In this document: in pieces, positions 42,033 through 49,665 of the stretch | Numbering within the stretch: the first letter of the stretch is position 1 | Layout of the letters: each line of letters starts with the position of its first letter | Assembly: GCF_001402915.1 (NCBI RefSeq) | Contig: NZ_CP012945.1 | Span: 2,147,501 to 2,211,500 of the forward strand | Direction of reading: 5' to 3' | Origin: Devosia sp. A16 | GTDB taxonomy: Bacteria > Pseudomonadota > Alphaproteobacteria > Rhizobiales > Devosiaceae | DNA length: 64,000 nt | Position numbers and translations under genes: made by a program | The notes under the pieces: model-generated | What the model was told of the DNA's origin: nothing | What the model saw: only the letters and a program-made list of their open reading frames with translations | Databases searched by the model: none

Positions 42033-42839
42033 ATGCCGACGAGCTTTGCCACCTGGAACATCAACTCGGTCCGCCTGCGGCTGCCGATCGTGCTGGATTT
42101 TCTCCGCCAGTACGACCCGGACATCCTGTGCCTGCAGGAGATCAAGTGCCTCAACGACCAGTTCCCGCGCAACGAGTTCGCCGAGGCCGGCTACCCGCAT
42201 CACGCCGTGCACGGCCAGAAGGGCTACCATGGCGTCGCCATCGTCTCGAAGCACCCGCTGACCGACATTTCGTCGCGCGTCTTCTGCGAGATCGAGGAAA
42301 GCCGGCATGTCTCGGCGCTGGTCGATTTCGGCAAGGGGCCGCTGACGGTCCACAATTTCTACATCCCGGCCGGCGGCGACCTCGCCGATCCCGAGCTCAA
42401 TCCCAAGTTCAAGCACAAGCTGGGCTTCCTCGCCGAGCTCAAGAGCTGGTTCGGCGAGGAGCATTTCAGGGAGCGCCAGCTGATCTGCGGCGACTTCAAC
42501 ATCGCCCCGCTGGAACACGACGTGTGGAGCCACAAGCAGCTGCTCGACGTGGTCAGCCATACGCCGATCGAAACCGAGGCGCTCAACGCGCTGCTCACCG
42601 GCGGCCATGGCTGGGTCGATATCGTGCGCAAGTACTTCCCGGCCGAGGAGAAGCTCTATTCGTGGTGGAGCTATCGCGCCAAGGACTGGCAGGCCGCCAA
42701 CAAGGGGCGACGCCTCGATCACATCTGGGCCACCGCCGACATCGCGGCCCACACCGCCGGGGCCGAGATCGTCAAGCCGGCGCGCGGCTGGAGCGACAAG
42801 CCTTCCGACCACGTCCCGGTCATCGCCCGCTTCGCTTAG
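42033..42839 (+). CDS. xthA: exodeoxyribonuclease III
   Basis: 268 residues. It starts FATWNINSVRLRLPIVLDFL, then DILCLQEIKCLNDQFP (metal-ligand Glu in LQEIK), GYHGVAIVSK, LICGDFNIAPLEHDVW (catalytic Asp-Asn), and a C-terminal RRLDHIWAT and SDHVPVIARF. It processes abasic sites in base excision repair. The N-terminus matches the family exactly, so the ATG at 42033 is right even though it lies against a terminator hairpin and has no free ribosome site. Confidence 0.96.
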   Translation: MPTSFATWNINSVRLRLPIVLDFLRQYDPDILCLQEIKCLNDQFPRNEFAEAGYPHHAVHGQKGYHGVAIVSKHPLTDISSRVFCEIEESRHVSALVDFGKGPLTVHNFYIPAGGDLADPELNPKFKHKLGFLAELKSWFGEEHFRERQLICGDFNIAPLEHDVWSHKQLLDVVSHTPIETEALNALLTGGHGWVDIVRKYFPAEEKLYSWWSYRAKDWQAANKGRRLDHIWATADIAAHTAGAEIVKPARGWSDKPSDHVPVIARFA

Positions 42840-42850
42840 GAGATCGGCAT

Positions 42851-43240
42851 TTGTCCCGCCAACTCGTCAGTTCCGGCTCCTACCTCGAACCGGTGATCGG
42901 CTTTTCCCGCGCCGTGCGGGTGGGAAAGATCGTCATGGTCGGCGGCACGGCGCCGATCCGGGCCGAGGGCGGCACCGCCGCCATCGGCGACGTCTATGGC
43001 CAGACCAGACGCTGCCTCGAGATCATCGCCAAGGCCCTTGCCGACGCCGGTTCGCGCCTCGAGCACGTCACCCGCACCCGCATCATCCTCACCGATATTG
43101 CCCGGTGGCAGGACGCAGCCCGCGCCCATGCCGAGGCTTTTGGCGACATCCGCCCGGTGACCACGCTGCTGCAGGTCACCGCCTTCGTCGATCCCGACTG
43201 GCTGGTCGAGATCGAAGTCGACGCGGTGATCCCGGACTGA
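42851..43240 (+). CDS. RidA family (Rid/YjgF) protein
   Basis: 129 residues starting with TTG at 42851; there is no ATG or GTG that keeps the conserved N-terminus. AGGAG at 42838-42842 is eight bases upstream and overlaps the xthA stop codon. SGSYLEPVIGFSRAVRVGKIVMVGGTAP (cited as FSRAVRVGKIVMVGGTAP) and VTTLLQVTAFVDPDWLVEIEVDAV, cited as DPDWLVEIEVDAV, are family signatures. Whether the catalytic Arg of true RidA is present is uncertain. It may deaminate reactive enamines. Co-transcribed with xthA. Confidence 0.88.
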   Translation: MSRQLVSSGSYLEPVIGFSRAVRVGKIVMVGGTAPIRAEGGTAAIGDVYGQTRRCLEIIAKALADAGSRLEHVTRTRIILTDIARWQDAARAHAEAFGDIRPVTTLLQVTAFVDPDWLVEIEVDAVIPD

Positions 43241-43253
43241 TTCACGTGGAACA
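43238..43253. promoter_or_regulatory. parS-like site (14/16)
   Basis: TGATTCACGTGGAACA matches TGTTTCACGTGAAACA at 14 of 16 positions. It overlaps the RidA-family stop codon and lies 18 kb from parB. Confidence 0.5.
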
Positions 43254-43278
43254 GTATTCCCGGCGCAAACCACCCGCT

Positions 43279-43445
43279 TCCCTTCTCCCCTCAGGGGAGA
43301 AGGTGGCCGAAGGCCGGTTGAGGGGTGAAGCAGCGCCACACGCTGGATGAGCCAGCATGCTGAGAAGCTGAACCCCTCACCCTAGTTCCGCTACGGACCT
43401 GAAGGTCCTAGCTGCACTACCCTCTCCCCTCAGGGGAGAGGGGTA
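43279..43445. repeat. intergenic palindromic element, copy 7 (long double unit)
   Basis: Two core hairpins, CCTTCTCCCCTCAGGGGAGAAGG (43280s) and CCCTCTCCCCTCAGGGGAGAGGG (43420s), cited by arms CTCCCC/GGGGAG, flank GGTTGAGGGG and CCCCTCACCC in inverted order. The spacer contains GGACCTGAAGGTCC. It ends just before the stop codon of the cyclic-nucleotide-binding protein. Confidence 0.82.
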
Positions 43446-43457
43446 ATGGCGGCCGCC

Positions 43458-43913
43458 CTACCCCTTGCCGAAGCGCCCGCGCGAGCCTTCGATGGCGCCG
43501 AGATAGCTGGTCAGCTCGCGCCGGATGCGGTCGGCCGCTCGCCCTGCCAAATCCGGATACTGGTTGGCCAGCTTCATGAACGCGGTGCGGGGTACGAACA
43601 GCGTTTCCACGGCGTCGATTGCCTTGATGGTCACCGGGCGCGGCTTGGGAATCACCAGCGCCATGACCCCCAGCACCGCGCCGACCTCGTGGATCAGGTA
43701 GGGGTTGTTCTCGGCGCCGTCCTGCGTGCTCGACACCGTGCCCGACACCAGCACATGCGCGCCTTCCGGCTGGTCGCCCGATGCATAGATGATGCTGCCC
43801 GGCCGGAATTTCTTCCGTTCCGAGGCGAACGCAAGCAATCGCCGCTGCTCGGCGTCGCAGATTTCGAAGAAATCCGCACGTCCTAGAATCGTCGCCGCGT
43901 CGTCGAGTTGCAT
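43458..43913 (-). CDS. cyclic nucleotide-binding (cNMP) domain protein
   Basis: 151 residues consisting of one cNMP-binding beta-barrel with no DNA-binding domain. FRPGSIIYASGDQPEGAHVLVSGTVS (cited as GDQPEGAHVLVSGTV) and the phosphate-cassette-like region EVGAVLGVMALVIPKPRPVTIKAIDAVETLFVPR (cited as GAVLGVMALVIPKPRPVT) identify the fold. The usual Arg that holds the cyclic phosphate is not obvious, so ligand binding is uncertain. It lies downstream of a response regulator on the same strand, 161 bases away. Confidence 0.87.
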   Translation of the reverse strand: MQLDDAATILGRADFFEICDAEQRRLLAFASERKKFRPGSIIYASGDQPEGAHVLVSGTVSSTQDGAENNPYLIHEVGAVLGVMALVIPKPRPVTIKAIDAVETLFVPRTAFMKLANQYPDLAGRAADRIRRELTSYLGAIEGSRGRFGKG

Positions 43914-44074
43914 CCCGCCCTATTCCCGGACCGCCGGCCACATTGCGGGCGCCTCAGCGCCCGCTTGTGCCGCGGCCCTCGATATAGAGCATTTCTTGCC
44001 GCTGTCAGGAATCCCTTTTGCCGCGTCCGCCCGCGCCGCAAAAGTTATGCACTGGCTGTCCGCCCGGTCTGTCC

Positions 44075-44758
44075 TTACGGCACCAACCGGTAGCCGCCGT
44101 CTTCGGTGACGAGGAGCCGTGCGTTGGATGGGTCCCGCTCGATCTTCTGGCGCAGCCGGTAGATGTGGGTTTCGAGCGTGTGCGTGGTCACCCTGTTGTT
44201 GTAGCCCCAAACTTCCTTGAGCAGGATCTCGCGGGTGATCGTCTTGGGGCCCTGGCGATAGAGATATTTGAGGATCGAGGTTTCCTTGTCGGTGAGCCGC
44301 ACCTTGGCCCCATCAGGCGCCTCGAGCAGCTTGGCCGCCGGCTGGAAGCTGTAGGGCCCGATGGTGAACACCACGTCCTCGCTCTGGTCATGCTGGCGCA
44401 GCGACGCACGGATGCGCGCCAGCAGTACCGAGAAGCGGAACGGTTTGGTGACATAGTCGTTAGCTCCGGACTCGAGACCAAGAATCTCGTCGGAATCGCT
44501 GTCCTGTGCAGTCAACATGATGATCGGGCTCTTGAACCCTTCGCGCCGCAGAATCTTCACCGCCTCGCGCCCGTCCATGTCTGGCAGGCCGACATCGAGC
44601 AACATCAGGTCGACATGCGCCCCGCGGACCTTGCCCAGCGCATCGGACGCCGACTCGGCCTCCACCAGATCGAACTCGCGATAATGCGTCAGCTGATCGA
44701 TCAAGGTCTTCCGCAGGTCGGCATCGTCGTCGACAATCAGGATGCGCCGTCTGTTCAT
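44075..44758 (-). CDS. OmpR/PhoB-type two-component response regulator
   Basis: 227 residues from ATG at 44758 (GGGG-rich ribosome site upstream). The receiver domain has Asp10-12, phospho-Asp55 (LMLLDVGLPDMDG), Thr83 and Lys105 (VTKPF). The C-terminal winged helix has LTDKETSILKYLYRQGPKTITREILLKEVWGYN (cited as LTDKETSILKYLYRQ) and THTLETHIYRLRQKIE. No histidine kinase gene is adjacent, so the partner is unknown. In rhizobia similar regulators lie near ftsK-lolA-xthA. Confidence 0.93.
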   Translation of the reverse strand: MNRRRILIVDDDADLRKTLIDQLTHYREFDLVEAESASDALGKVRGAHVDLMLLDVGLPDMDGREAVKILRREGFKSPIIMLTAQDSDSDEILGLESGANDYVTKPFRFSVLLARIRASLRQHDQSEDVVFTIGPYSFQPAAKLLEAPDGAKVRLTDKETSILKYLYRQGPKTITREILLKEVWGYNNRVTTHTLETHIYRLRQKIERDPSNARLLVTEDGGYRLVP

Positions 44759-45023
44759 GTTTTTACCCCAAGCCAATGGCTTCAATTCGTGAGTTATTGC
44801 CGGGCCTGGTGACCCGCCAATCAAAACGACGTGAGACCGCCGTGAGACAAGAAACGTGATTTGACACCGTTTGGTTTCATCTCTTCGCCACTCTTATCGG
44901 CGCGATCCTGACGGGAAGCTGACAATTTGCTGACAGTCGTGGCGGCAACTTGGCGATCCCACGCAGGGACCGGCTCACCATCATCGACGTTGACAGCCAT
45001 CTCACACCCGCCTATCAATGCGT

Positions 45024-45041
45024 TGGTTTAACGTAAAACCA
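45024..45041. promoter_or_regulatory. LacI-family operator 1
   Basis: TGGTTTAACGTAAAACCA, an imperfect palindrome centred on ACGT with TGGTTT/AAACCA arms, typical of LacI-family operators. It shares 16 of 18 bases with operator 2, located 76 bp downstream. Confidence 0.8.
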
Positions 45042-45099
45042 TCGCTCCCTCGCCGAACGATGGCACCCCAAGAATCGTCGCGTGGCACCATGAGCGCCC

Positions 45100-45117
45100 A
45101 GGTTTAACGCAAAACCA
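45100..45117. promoter_or_regulatory. LacI-family operator 2
   Basis: AGGTTTAACGCAAAACCA lies 15 bases upstream of the lacI start and just before its ribosome site. Occupancy would block transcription or translation start of lacI. The spacing to operator 1 (76 bp, about seven helical turns) suits looping. Confidence 0.8.
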
Positions 45118-45132
45118 AGGGAGGACTGCAGG

Positions 45133-46155
45133 TTGGCACGGGCCACGATCAAGGACATTGCGCTGGCCGCAAACGTCTCGCCGATGACGGTTTCCAACGT
45201 CATCAACGGCCGCCGCGCCAAGGCGTCGGACGAGACCGTCGAACGCATCATGGCGGCGGTGAAAGCGCTCGGTTACCGCCCCAACATGAGCGCCCGCAGC
45301 TTGGTCTCCAACGCCTCGCGCATGGTCGGGGTGATCATCCCGTTCACCGAGAACCAGAACCAGCTGCTGCTCGACAACCCGTTCTATGCCGAAATGATCT
45401 CCGGCATCGAAAGCGCGCTGCGCGCCAACGGCTACTACATGATGCTGACGGGCGTCGGAGAGGGCGGCGCCCAGCTCGACACCCTCTCACACTGGAACAT
45501 GGATGCGCTGATCGTCCTCGGCGTCTATCGCGAGGCGCTGTACGAGCGGCTGCGCGAACTCGCGCTGCCCACCCTGCTGATCGACAGCTATATCGACGAC
45601 CCCCGCTTCTACCGGCTCGGCGTCAATGACGAGGCGGCTGCATACCGCGCCACCAGGTACCTCATCGACAACGGGCATTCGGGCGTCGCGCTGGTGACCG
45701 GGGTGATCCGCACCGACGGCGTCATCGAGCGCCGGGTCGACGGCTACAAGCGGGCGCTCCGCGAAGCCGGAATCGGCTTTGATCCCGCCCGCATCCTCTC
45801 GGGCTCCGTTACCTTCGACTGGGGTGCCGAGGCCGCCGAGCGGCTGGTGGCGCTCCCGCACACCACCGCCGCCTTCTGCACCGCCGACCTGATTGCCGCC
45901 GGCCTGCTTGCCGGACTGCATCGGCTGGGACGGCGCATCCCCGAGGACTATTCGGTGATGGGCTTCGATAATCTGTCGATCTCGCGCATGGTCTATCCGG
46001 CGCTCACCACCATGGATCAGTCGATCCTCGGCAAGGGCCAGCTCGCCGGCCGGCTGATCAGCGCCATCCTCAACAAGGCCGACGCCCCGCGCGACAGTGT
46101 CGTCGACGTCGCCATCGTCGAACGTGACAGCGTCAGCCGGCGGGAAACGAGATGA
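45133..46155 (+). CDS. LacI family transcriptional regulator of the oligosaccharide locus
   Basis: 340 residues with a TTG start at 45133, backed by GGGAGG about eight bases upstream. The helix-turn-helix is ATIKDIALAANVSPMTVSNVINGR, cited as KDIALAANVSPMTVSNVING, with the hinge helix RPNMSARSLVS. The effector domain is a sugar-binding-protein fold (PALTTMDQSILGKGQLAGRL near the end). It is first in the cluster lacI-permease-permease-binding protein-GH31 and has two operators in front, so it should repress the locus until an alpha-glucoside or xyloside is present. Confidence 0.93.
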   Translation: MARATIKDIALAANVSPMTVSNVINGRRAKASDETVERIMAAVKALGYRPNMSARSLVSNASRMVGVIIPFTENQNQLLLDNPFYAEMISGIESALRANGYYMMLTGVGEGGAQLDTLSHWNMDALIVLGVYREALYERLRELALPTLLIDSYIDDPRFYRLGVNDEAAAYRATRYLIDNGHSGVALVTGVIRTDGVIERRVDGYKRALREAGIGFDPARILSGSVTFDWGAEAAERLVALPHTTAAFCTADLIAAGLLAGLHRLGRRIPEDYSVMGFDNLSISRMVYPALTTMDQSILGKGQLAGRLISAILNKADAPRDSVVDVAIVERDSVSRRETR

Positions 46156-46176
46156 GCTGCCAGATCAACTGCACTG

Positions 46177-46276
46177 CCCCCCTCCCCCTTGAGGGGAGGG
46201 GTGGGGGGTGGGGGTCCATCAGTGGACCACTGCACCACCCCCACCCTCATTCCCTCCCCTCAAGGGGGAGGGAGGC
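46177..46276. repeat. intergenic palindromic element, copy 8 (GACCCCCACCC subtype)
   Basis: CCCCCTCCCCCTTGAGGGGAGGGG (arms CCCCTC/GAGGGG), then GGTGGGGGTCC, a CATCAGTGGACCACTG spacer, CCACCCCCACCC and CCCTCCCCTCAAGGGGGAGGG. It lies between lacI and the first permease gene without ending the cluster. Confidence 0.82.
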
Positions 46277-46303
46277 GAAAGCTGATGGGCTGGGGAGCCC
46301 GTC

Positions 46304-47188
46304 ATGAGCCCCGCCGCCGATCCCTCCAAATACGTCGCTCTCGCCGTGCTGCTGCTCCCCAGCCTCGCCGGCATGGTGGTGTTCCTGATGGCGCCCGTGC
46401 TGTCTTCGCTGGTGCTCAGCTTCTCGCAGTGGGACCTGATCGGCGAAATCCACTGGGTCGGCCTCGACAACTACCTCACCGCGCTCGCCGATCCAGCCGT
46501 GCTCGGGGCACTGCGCAACACCCTCGGCTTCATCCTCGGCTACCTGCCCTCGGTGGTGCTGGTCGCGCTCGGTCTCGCTTTGCTGCTCAATCGCCGCATC
46601 CGCGGGCGCGTGGTGTTCCGCGCCATCTACTTCGTCCCGGTGGTCACCTCATGGGTCGCGGTTTCGCTGATCTGGAAATGGCTGCTCAACCCGCAATACG
46701 GGCTGATCAACTTCGCGCTCGGTGCCTTCGGCATCAAGGGCCCCGGCTGGCTGTTCGATCCGGCCTGGGCGATGACCGGCGTCATCCTCACCTCGGTATG
46801 GAAGGATATCGGCTTCGTCACGGTGATCTATCTGGCCGGCCTGCAGGACATCCCCGAGCCGCTTTACGAAGCCGCCGCCCTCGACGGCGCCACGGCATGG
46901 CAGCGCTTCTGGTCGATCACCTTCCCGATGCTGGCGCCGACCACCTTCTTCGTCACCACCATCTCGCTGATCTCGTCGTTCCAGGTGTTCGACCAGGTCT
47001 GGATCATGACCCAGGGCGGCCCCGCCGGCGCCACCTCGGTGATGGTGGAGCTGATCTACAAGAACGCCTTCAGCTACTACAAGATGGGCTACGCCTCGGC
47101 GATTTCCTGGGTGCTGTTCGCCCTGATCTTCGCGGTCACCATCGCGCAGAACCTGTTGCAGAAGAAGCTGGATCGGTCCGATGGCTGA
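46304..47188 (+). CDS. sugar ABC transporter permease (MalF/UgpA type)
   Basis: 294 residues with six hydrophobic helices. The conserved cytoplasmic EAA loop is EPLYEAAALDGATAWQRFWSITFPML, cited as EAAALDGATAWQRFWSI, which docks the ATPase. It forms the inner-membrane channel with the next permease. The ATPase (MsmK/UgpC type) is not coded in the window and is probably shared, as is common for this family. The 3' end overlaps the next gene by eight bases. Confidence 0.93.
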   Translation: MSPAADPSKYVALAVLLLPSLAGMVVFLMAPVLSSLVLSFSQWDLIGEIHWVGLDNYLTALADPAVLGALRNTLGFILGYLPSVVLVALGLALLLNRRIRGRVVFRAIYFVPVVTSWVAVSLIWKWLLNPQYGLINFALGAFGIKGPGWLFDPAWAMTGVILTSVWKDIGFVTVIYLAGLQDIPEPLYEAAALDGATAWQRFWSITFPMLAPTTFFVTTISLISSFQVFDQVWIMTQGGPAGATSVMVELIYKNAFSYYKMGYASAISWVLFALIFAVTIAQNLLQKKLDRSDG

Positions 47189-48167
47189 TCTTCACCTCAG
47201 CAGCAAGGCCCCCTCACCCGGTCCTTCGGACCGACCTCTCCCCCCAGGGAGAGGTGAGCGGGGGCACGATCTTGCCACATCGGCACCTCTCCCTGGGGGG
47301 AGAGGTCGGCGCACAGCGCCGGGTGAGGGGGCCTTCCCGGTATCGCAGCGAAAACTCCGCCTCGCCGACCTCGCCACCTATGCCATCCTCCTCGTCGGGG
47401 CGGGTATCATGCTGCTGCCCTTCGCCTGGATGCTCTCGACGTCGCTGAAGACCGCCGGCGCCACCTTCGTCACCCCGCCGAACTGGCTGCCCGACCCGGC
47501 GACGCTCGATAACTACGCCAAGGTGTTCGACAGCGCCCCGGTCGGCCGATTCCTGTTCAACTCGATTGTCGTTTCGGTCACCTCGACCGCCCTGATGGTG
47601 CTGTTCTGCGCCATGAGCGGCTACGCCTTCGCGCGCATTCCGTTCCGCGGCCGCACCGTGCTGTTCTACGCCTATCTGGCGACGCTGATGATCCCGCAGC
47701 AGGTGACCCTCACCCCGCTCTTCATCATCATGAACTGGCTGGGCTGGACCAATTCCTACCAGGCGCTGATCCTGCCCTCGAGCTTCGGCGCCTTCGGCAC
47801 CTTCCTGCTCCGGCAGTTCTTCCTCAGGCTCCCCAGGGAGATCGAGGAAGCCGCCTTCATCGATGGCGCCGGCTACGTGAGGATCTTTTTCACCATCGCC
47901 ATCCACCTGGCGCGCCCGGCGCTCGCCACCCTCGCGGTGTTCGCCTTCATGGCCAGCTGGAACAGCTTCTTGTGGCCGCTGATCATCACCACCGACGCCT
48001 CGATGATGACCCTGCCGCTGGGGCTGAGCGCCCTGCAGGGGCGCTGGACCACCGACTGGAACGTGCTGATGGCCGGCGCGGTGATCGCCACGCTGCCGAT
48101 CATCGCCGTCTACGTCTTCGCCCAACGCTTCATCATCAAGGGCCTGTCCCATACCGGGCTCAAGTAA
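47181..48167 (+). CDS. sugar ABC transporter permease (MalG type) with repeat-derived N-terminus
   Basis: 328 residues, about 45 more than usual. The extra N-terminal stretch (residues about 9-52, Pro/Gly/Arg-rich) is the translation of a palindromic repeat element. The MalG-like part begins at about residue 58 with LATYAILLVGAGIMLLPFAWML and has six helices and the EAA loop EIEEAAFIDGAGYVRIFF. No ATG, GTG or TTG lies in frame between the repeat and the first membrane helix, so the start must be 47181, before the element. The segment would be cytoplasmic. Confidence 0.92.
   Translation: MADLHLSSKAPSPGPSDRPLPPGRGERGHDLATSAPLPGGRGRRTAPGEGAFPVSQRKLRLADLATYAILLVGAGIMLLPFAWMLSTSLKTAGATFVTPPNWLPDPATLDNYAKVFDSAPVGRFLFNSIVVSVTSTALMVLFCAMSGYAFARIPFRGRTVLFYAYLATLMIPQQVTLTPLFIIMNWLGWTNSYQALILPSSFGAFGTFLLRQFFLRLPREIEEAAFIDGAGYVRIFFTIAIHLARPALATLAVFAFMASWNSFLWPLIITTDASMMTLPLGLSALQGRWTTDWNVLMAGAVIATLPIIAVYVFAQRFIIKGLSHTGLK
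47205..47335. repeat. palindromic element, copy 9, inserted in frame in a permease gene
   Basis: AAGGCCCCCTCACCCGG (47205-47221) and its exact reverse complement (47319-47335) are 17-bp terminal inverted repeats. Inside lie CCTCTCCCCCCAGGGAGAGG and its inverted partner CCTCTCCCTGGGGGGAGAGG. The unit is 131 bp and contains no stop codon in the permease frame. Its left end closely matches copy 2 (about 6128-6178). Confidence 0.93.
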
Positions 48168-48197
48168 CGACAACGGTCTCAAGGAGGAGAACAGACC

Positions 48198-49433
48198 ATG
48201 TTGCGCAGGACTTTCACCGGGCTGCTGCTTGCCACGGCCCTCGTCACCACCCCGGCGCTCGCCGAGGACGTGACCATAAAATACATGACCTTCTCGGCCG
48301 CGCCGAACTACCTGAAGGAACTGGACGCCACCATTGCCGCCTTCGAGGCTGAACATCCCGGCATCAAGGTCACCTACGAGACCGCCGCCTGGGATGCCTA
48401 CTTCACCAAGCTGCAGACCCTCGTTGCGGCGAAGCAGGCCCCCGACGCCTTCGAGCTCAACTTCGAGAATTTCGTCACCTATGCGCAAAAGGGCGCGCTG
48501 GCCGACCTCACTCCGCTGATCGCGGCCGACGCCGGCTTCTCGACCTCGGTCTACAACCCGACGGCACTCGCCGCTTTCGCCGAGGATGGCAAGCAGTACG
48601 GCCTGGTCGAGAGCTTCTCCAACGTCGTGCTGTTCTACAACAAGGACCTGTTCGATGCGGCCGGCGTCGCCTACCCGACCGCCGACTGGACCTGGAAGGA
48701 AGAGCTCGAGGCGGCCCAGAAGCTGACCGATCCGGCCAAGGGCATATGGGGCGATTTCGCCCCGATCCAGTTCTGGGAATTCTATAAGACCATCGCCCAG
48801 AACGGCGGCTCGATCCTCTCGCCCGACAAGAAGAGCGTCACCATCGACAGCCCGCAGAATATCGAGACGCTGACCTGGATGATCGACAAGGTGAACACCT
48901 ACAAGGTCACCCCGTCGGACGTCGAAATGGCCGGTCAATCCTCGGAAGACCTGTTCAAGGCGGGCAAGATCGCCATGCTTCGCACCGGCATCTGGCTGCT
49001 CGGCGATTTCGCCCAGAATGCCAAGTTCAACTGGGACATTGCGCTCGAACCGGGCAAGACCAACAAGGCGCACCACTTCTTTGCCAATGGCGTCGCCGTG
49101 TCGGCCAACAGCGCCCACCCGGCCGAAGCCTACCAGTGGATCAAGTTCCTGACCTCGTCCAAAGCCGCGGTCGACCTGCGCATCGCCGCCGGCTGGGAAC
49201 TGCCCGCCGTCGCCGACCCGGCCGCGGTGCAGGGTTATCTCGACCAGCCGGTACCCGAGAGCCGTGAAGTGGTGTTCCAGGCGCTCGACACCGCGGTGGT
49301 GCCGCCGGTGATCGGCAACTGGAACCAGTTGACCGACGCCGTCGGCAAGGAACTCGAAGCCGCCAAGCTCGGCCAGAAGACGCCCGAACAGGCGCTGAAG
49401 GACGCCAGGACGGCGATCGAGGGGCTGCTGTAA
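48198..49433 (+). CDS. sugar ABC transporter substrate-binding protein
   Basis: 411 residues with a signal peptide of about 23 residues (ALAEDV). It belongs to the family-1 solute-binding proteins (MalE/UgpB-like): DATIAAFEAEHPGIKVTYE, LVAAKQAPDAFELNFENF and FFANGVAVSANSAHPAEAYQWIKFL, cited as GVAVSANSAHPAEAYQWI, which is the usual C-lobe signature. It captures an oligosaccharide in the periplasm for the two permeases. AAGGAGG lies about nine bases before the ATG. The GH31 enzyme downstream suggests an alpha-linked sugar. Confidence 0.93.
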   Translation: MLRRTFTGLLLATALVTTPALAEDVTIKYMTFSAAPNYLKELDATIAAFEAEHPGIKVTYETAAWDAYFTKLQTLVAAKQAPDAFELNFENFVTYAQKGALADLTPLIAADAGFSTSVYNPTALAAFAEDGKQYGLVESFSNVVLFYNKDLFDAAGVAYPTADWTWKEELEAAQKLTDPAKGIWGDFAPIQFWEFYKTIAQNGGSILSPDKKSVTIDSPQNIETLTWMIDKVNTYKVTPSDVEMAGQSSEDLFKAGKIAMLRTGIWLLGDFAQNAKFNWDIALEPGKTNKAHHFFANGVAVSANSAHPAEAYQWIKFLTSSKAAVDLRIAAGWELPAVADPAAVQGYLDQPVPESREVVFQALDTAVVPPVIGNWNQLTDAVGKELEAAKLGQKTPEQALKDARTAIEGLL

Positions 49434-49450
49434 GGGCGCTGAACGCCGGC

Positions 49451-49574
49451 AGACGGCCCCCTCCCATCCTCCCCCATGAAGGGGGAGGTGCCTGCCGGCG
49501 TGTCCGGCACGATTGTGCCATAGCCTCGACTCTTCACCTCCCCCCTTGTGGGGGAGGCCGGGAGGGGGCCGTCT
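49451..49574. repeat. intergenic palindromic element, copy 10 (15-bp terminal inverted repeats)
   Basis: AGACGGCCCCCTCCC (49451-49465) and its exact complement (49560-49574), with inner CCTCCCCCATGAAGGGGGAGG and CCTCCCCCCTTGTGGGGGAGG. It lies between the binding-protein and GH31 genes and could stabilise or attenuate the upstream mRNA. Confidence 0.88.
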
Positions 49575-49665
49575 CTATCGGTCGGCACTCGTTCCCACAC
49601 CAATTGCCTCCCAAAGGGCAAGCCCGGGAGCCTCGGAACTCTCGGCCACTTTTACGGAACCTCAG

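Larger units (their letters stand above)
44759..45132. other. divergent intergenic region, response regulator / lacI
   Basis: 374 bases with no supported gene. The left half must hold the response-regulator promoter; GTGAGAC occurs twice (about 44831 and 44842). The right half holds two LacI-type operators. A short minus-strand frame crossing into lacI is an artefact of GC bias. Confidence 0.6.

Noticed and set aside
43260-49574. CRISPR-like array from repeated GGGGAGAGG units
   Set aside because: The copies are scattered inverted-repeat elements with irregular spacing, no uniform spacers and no cas genes.
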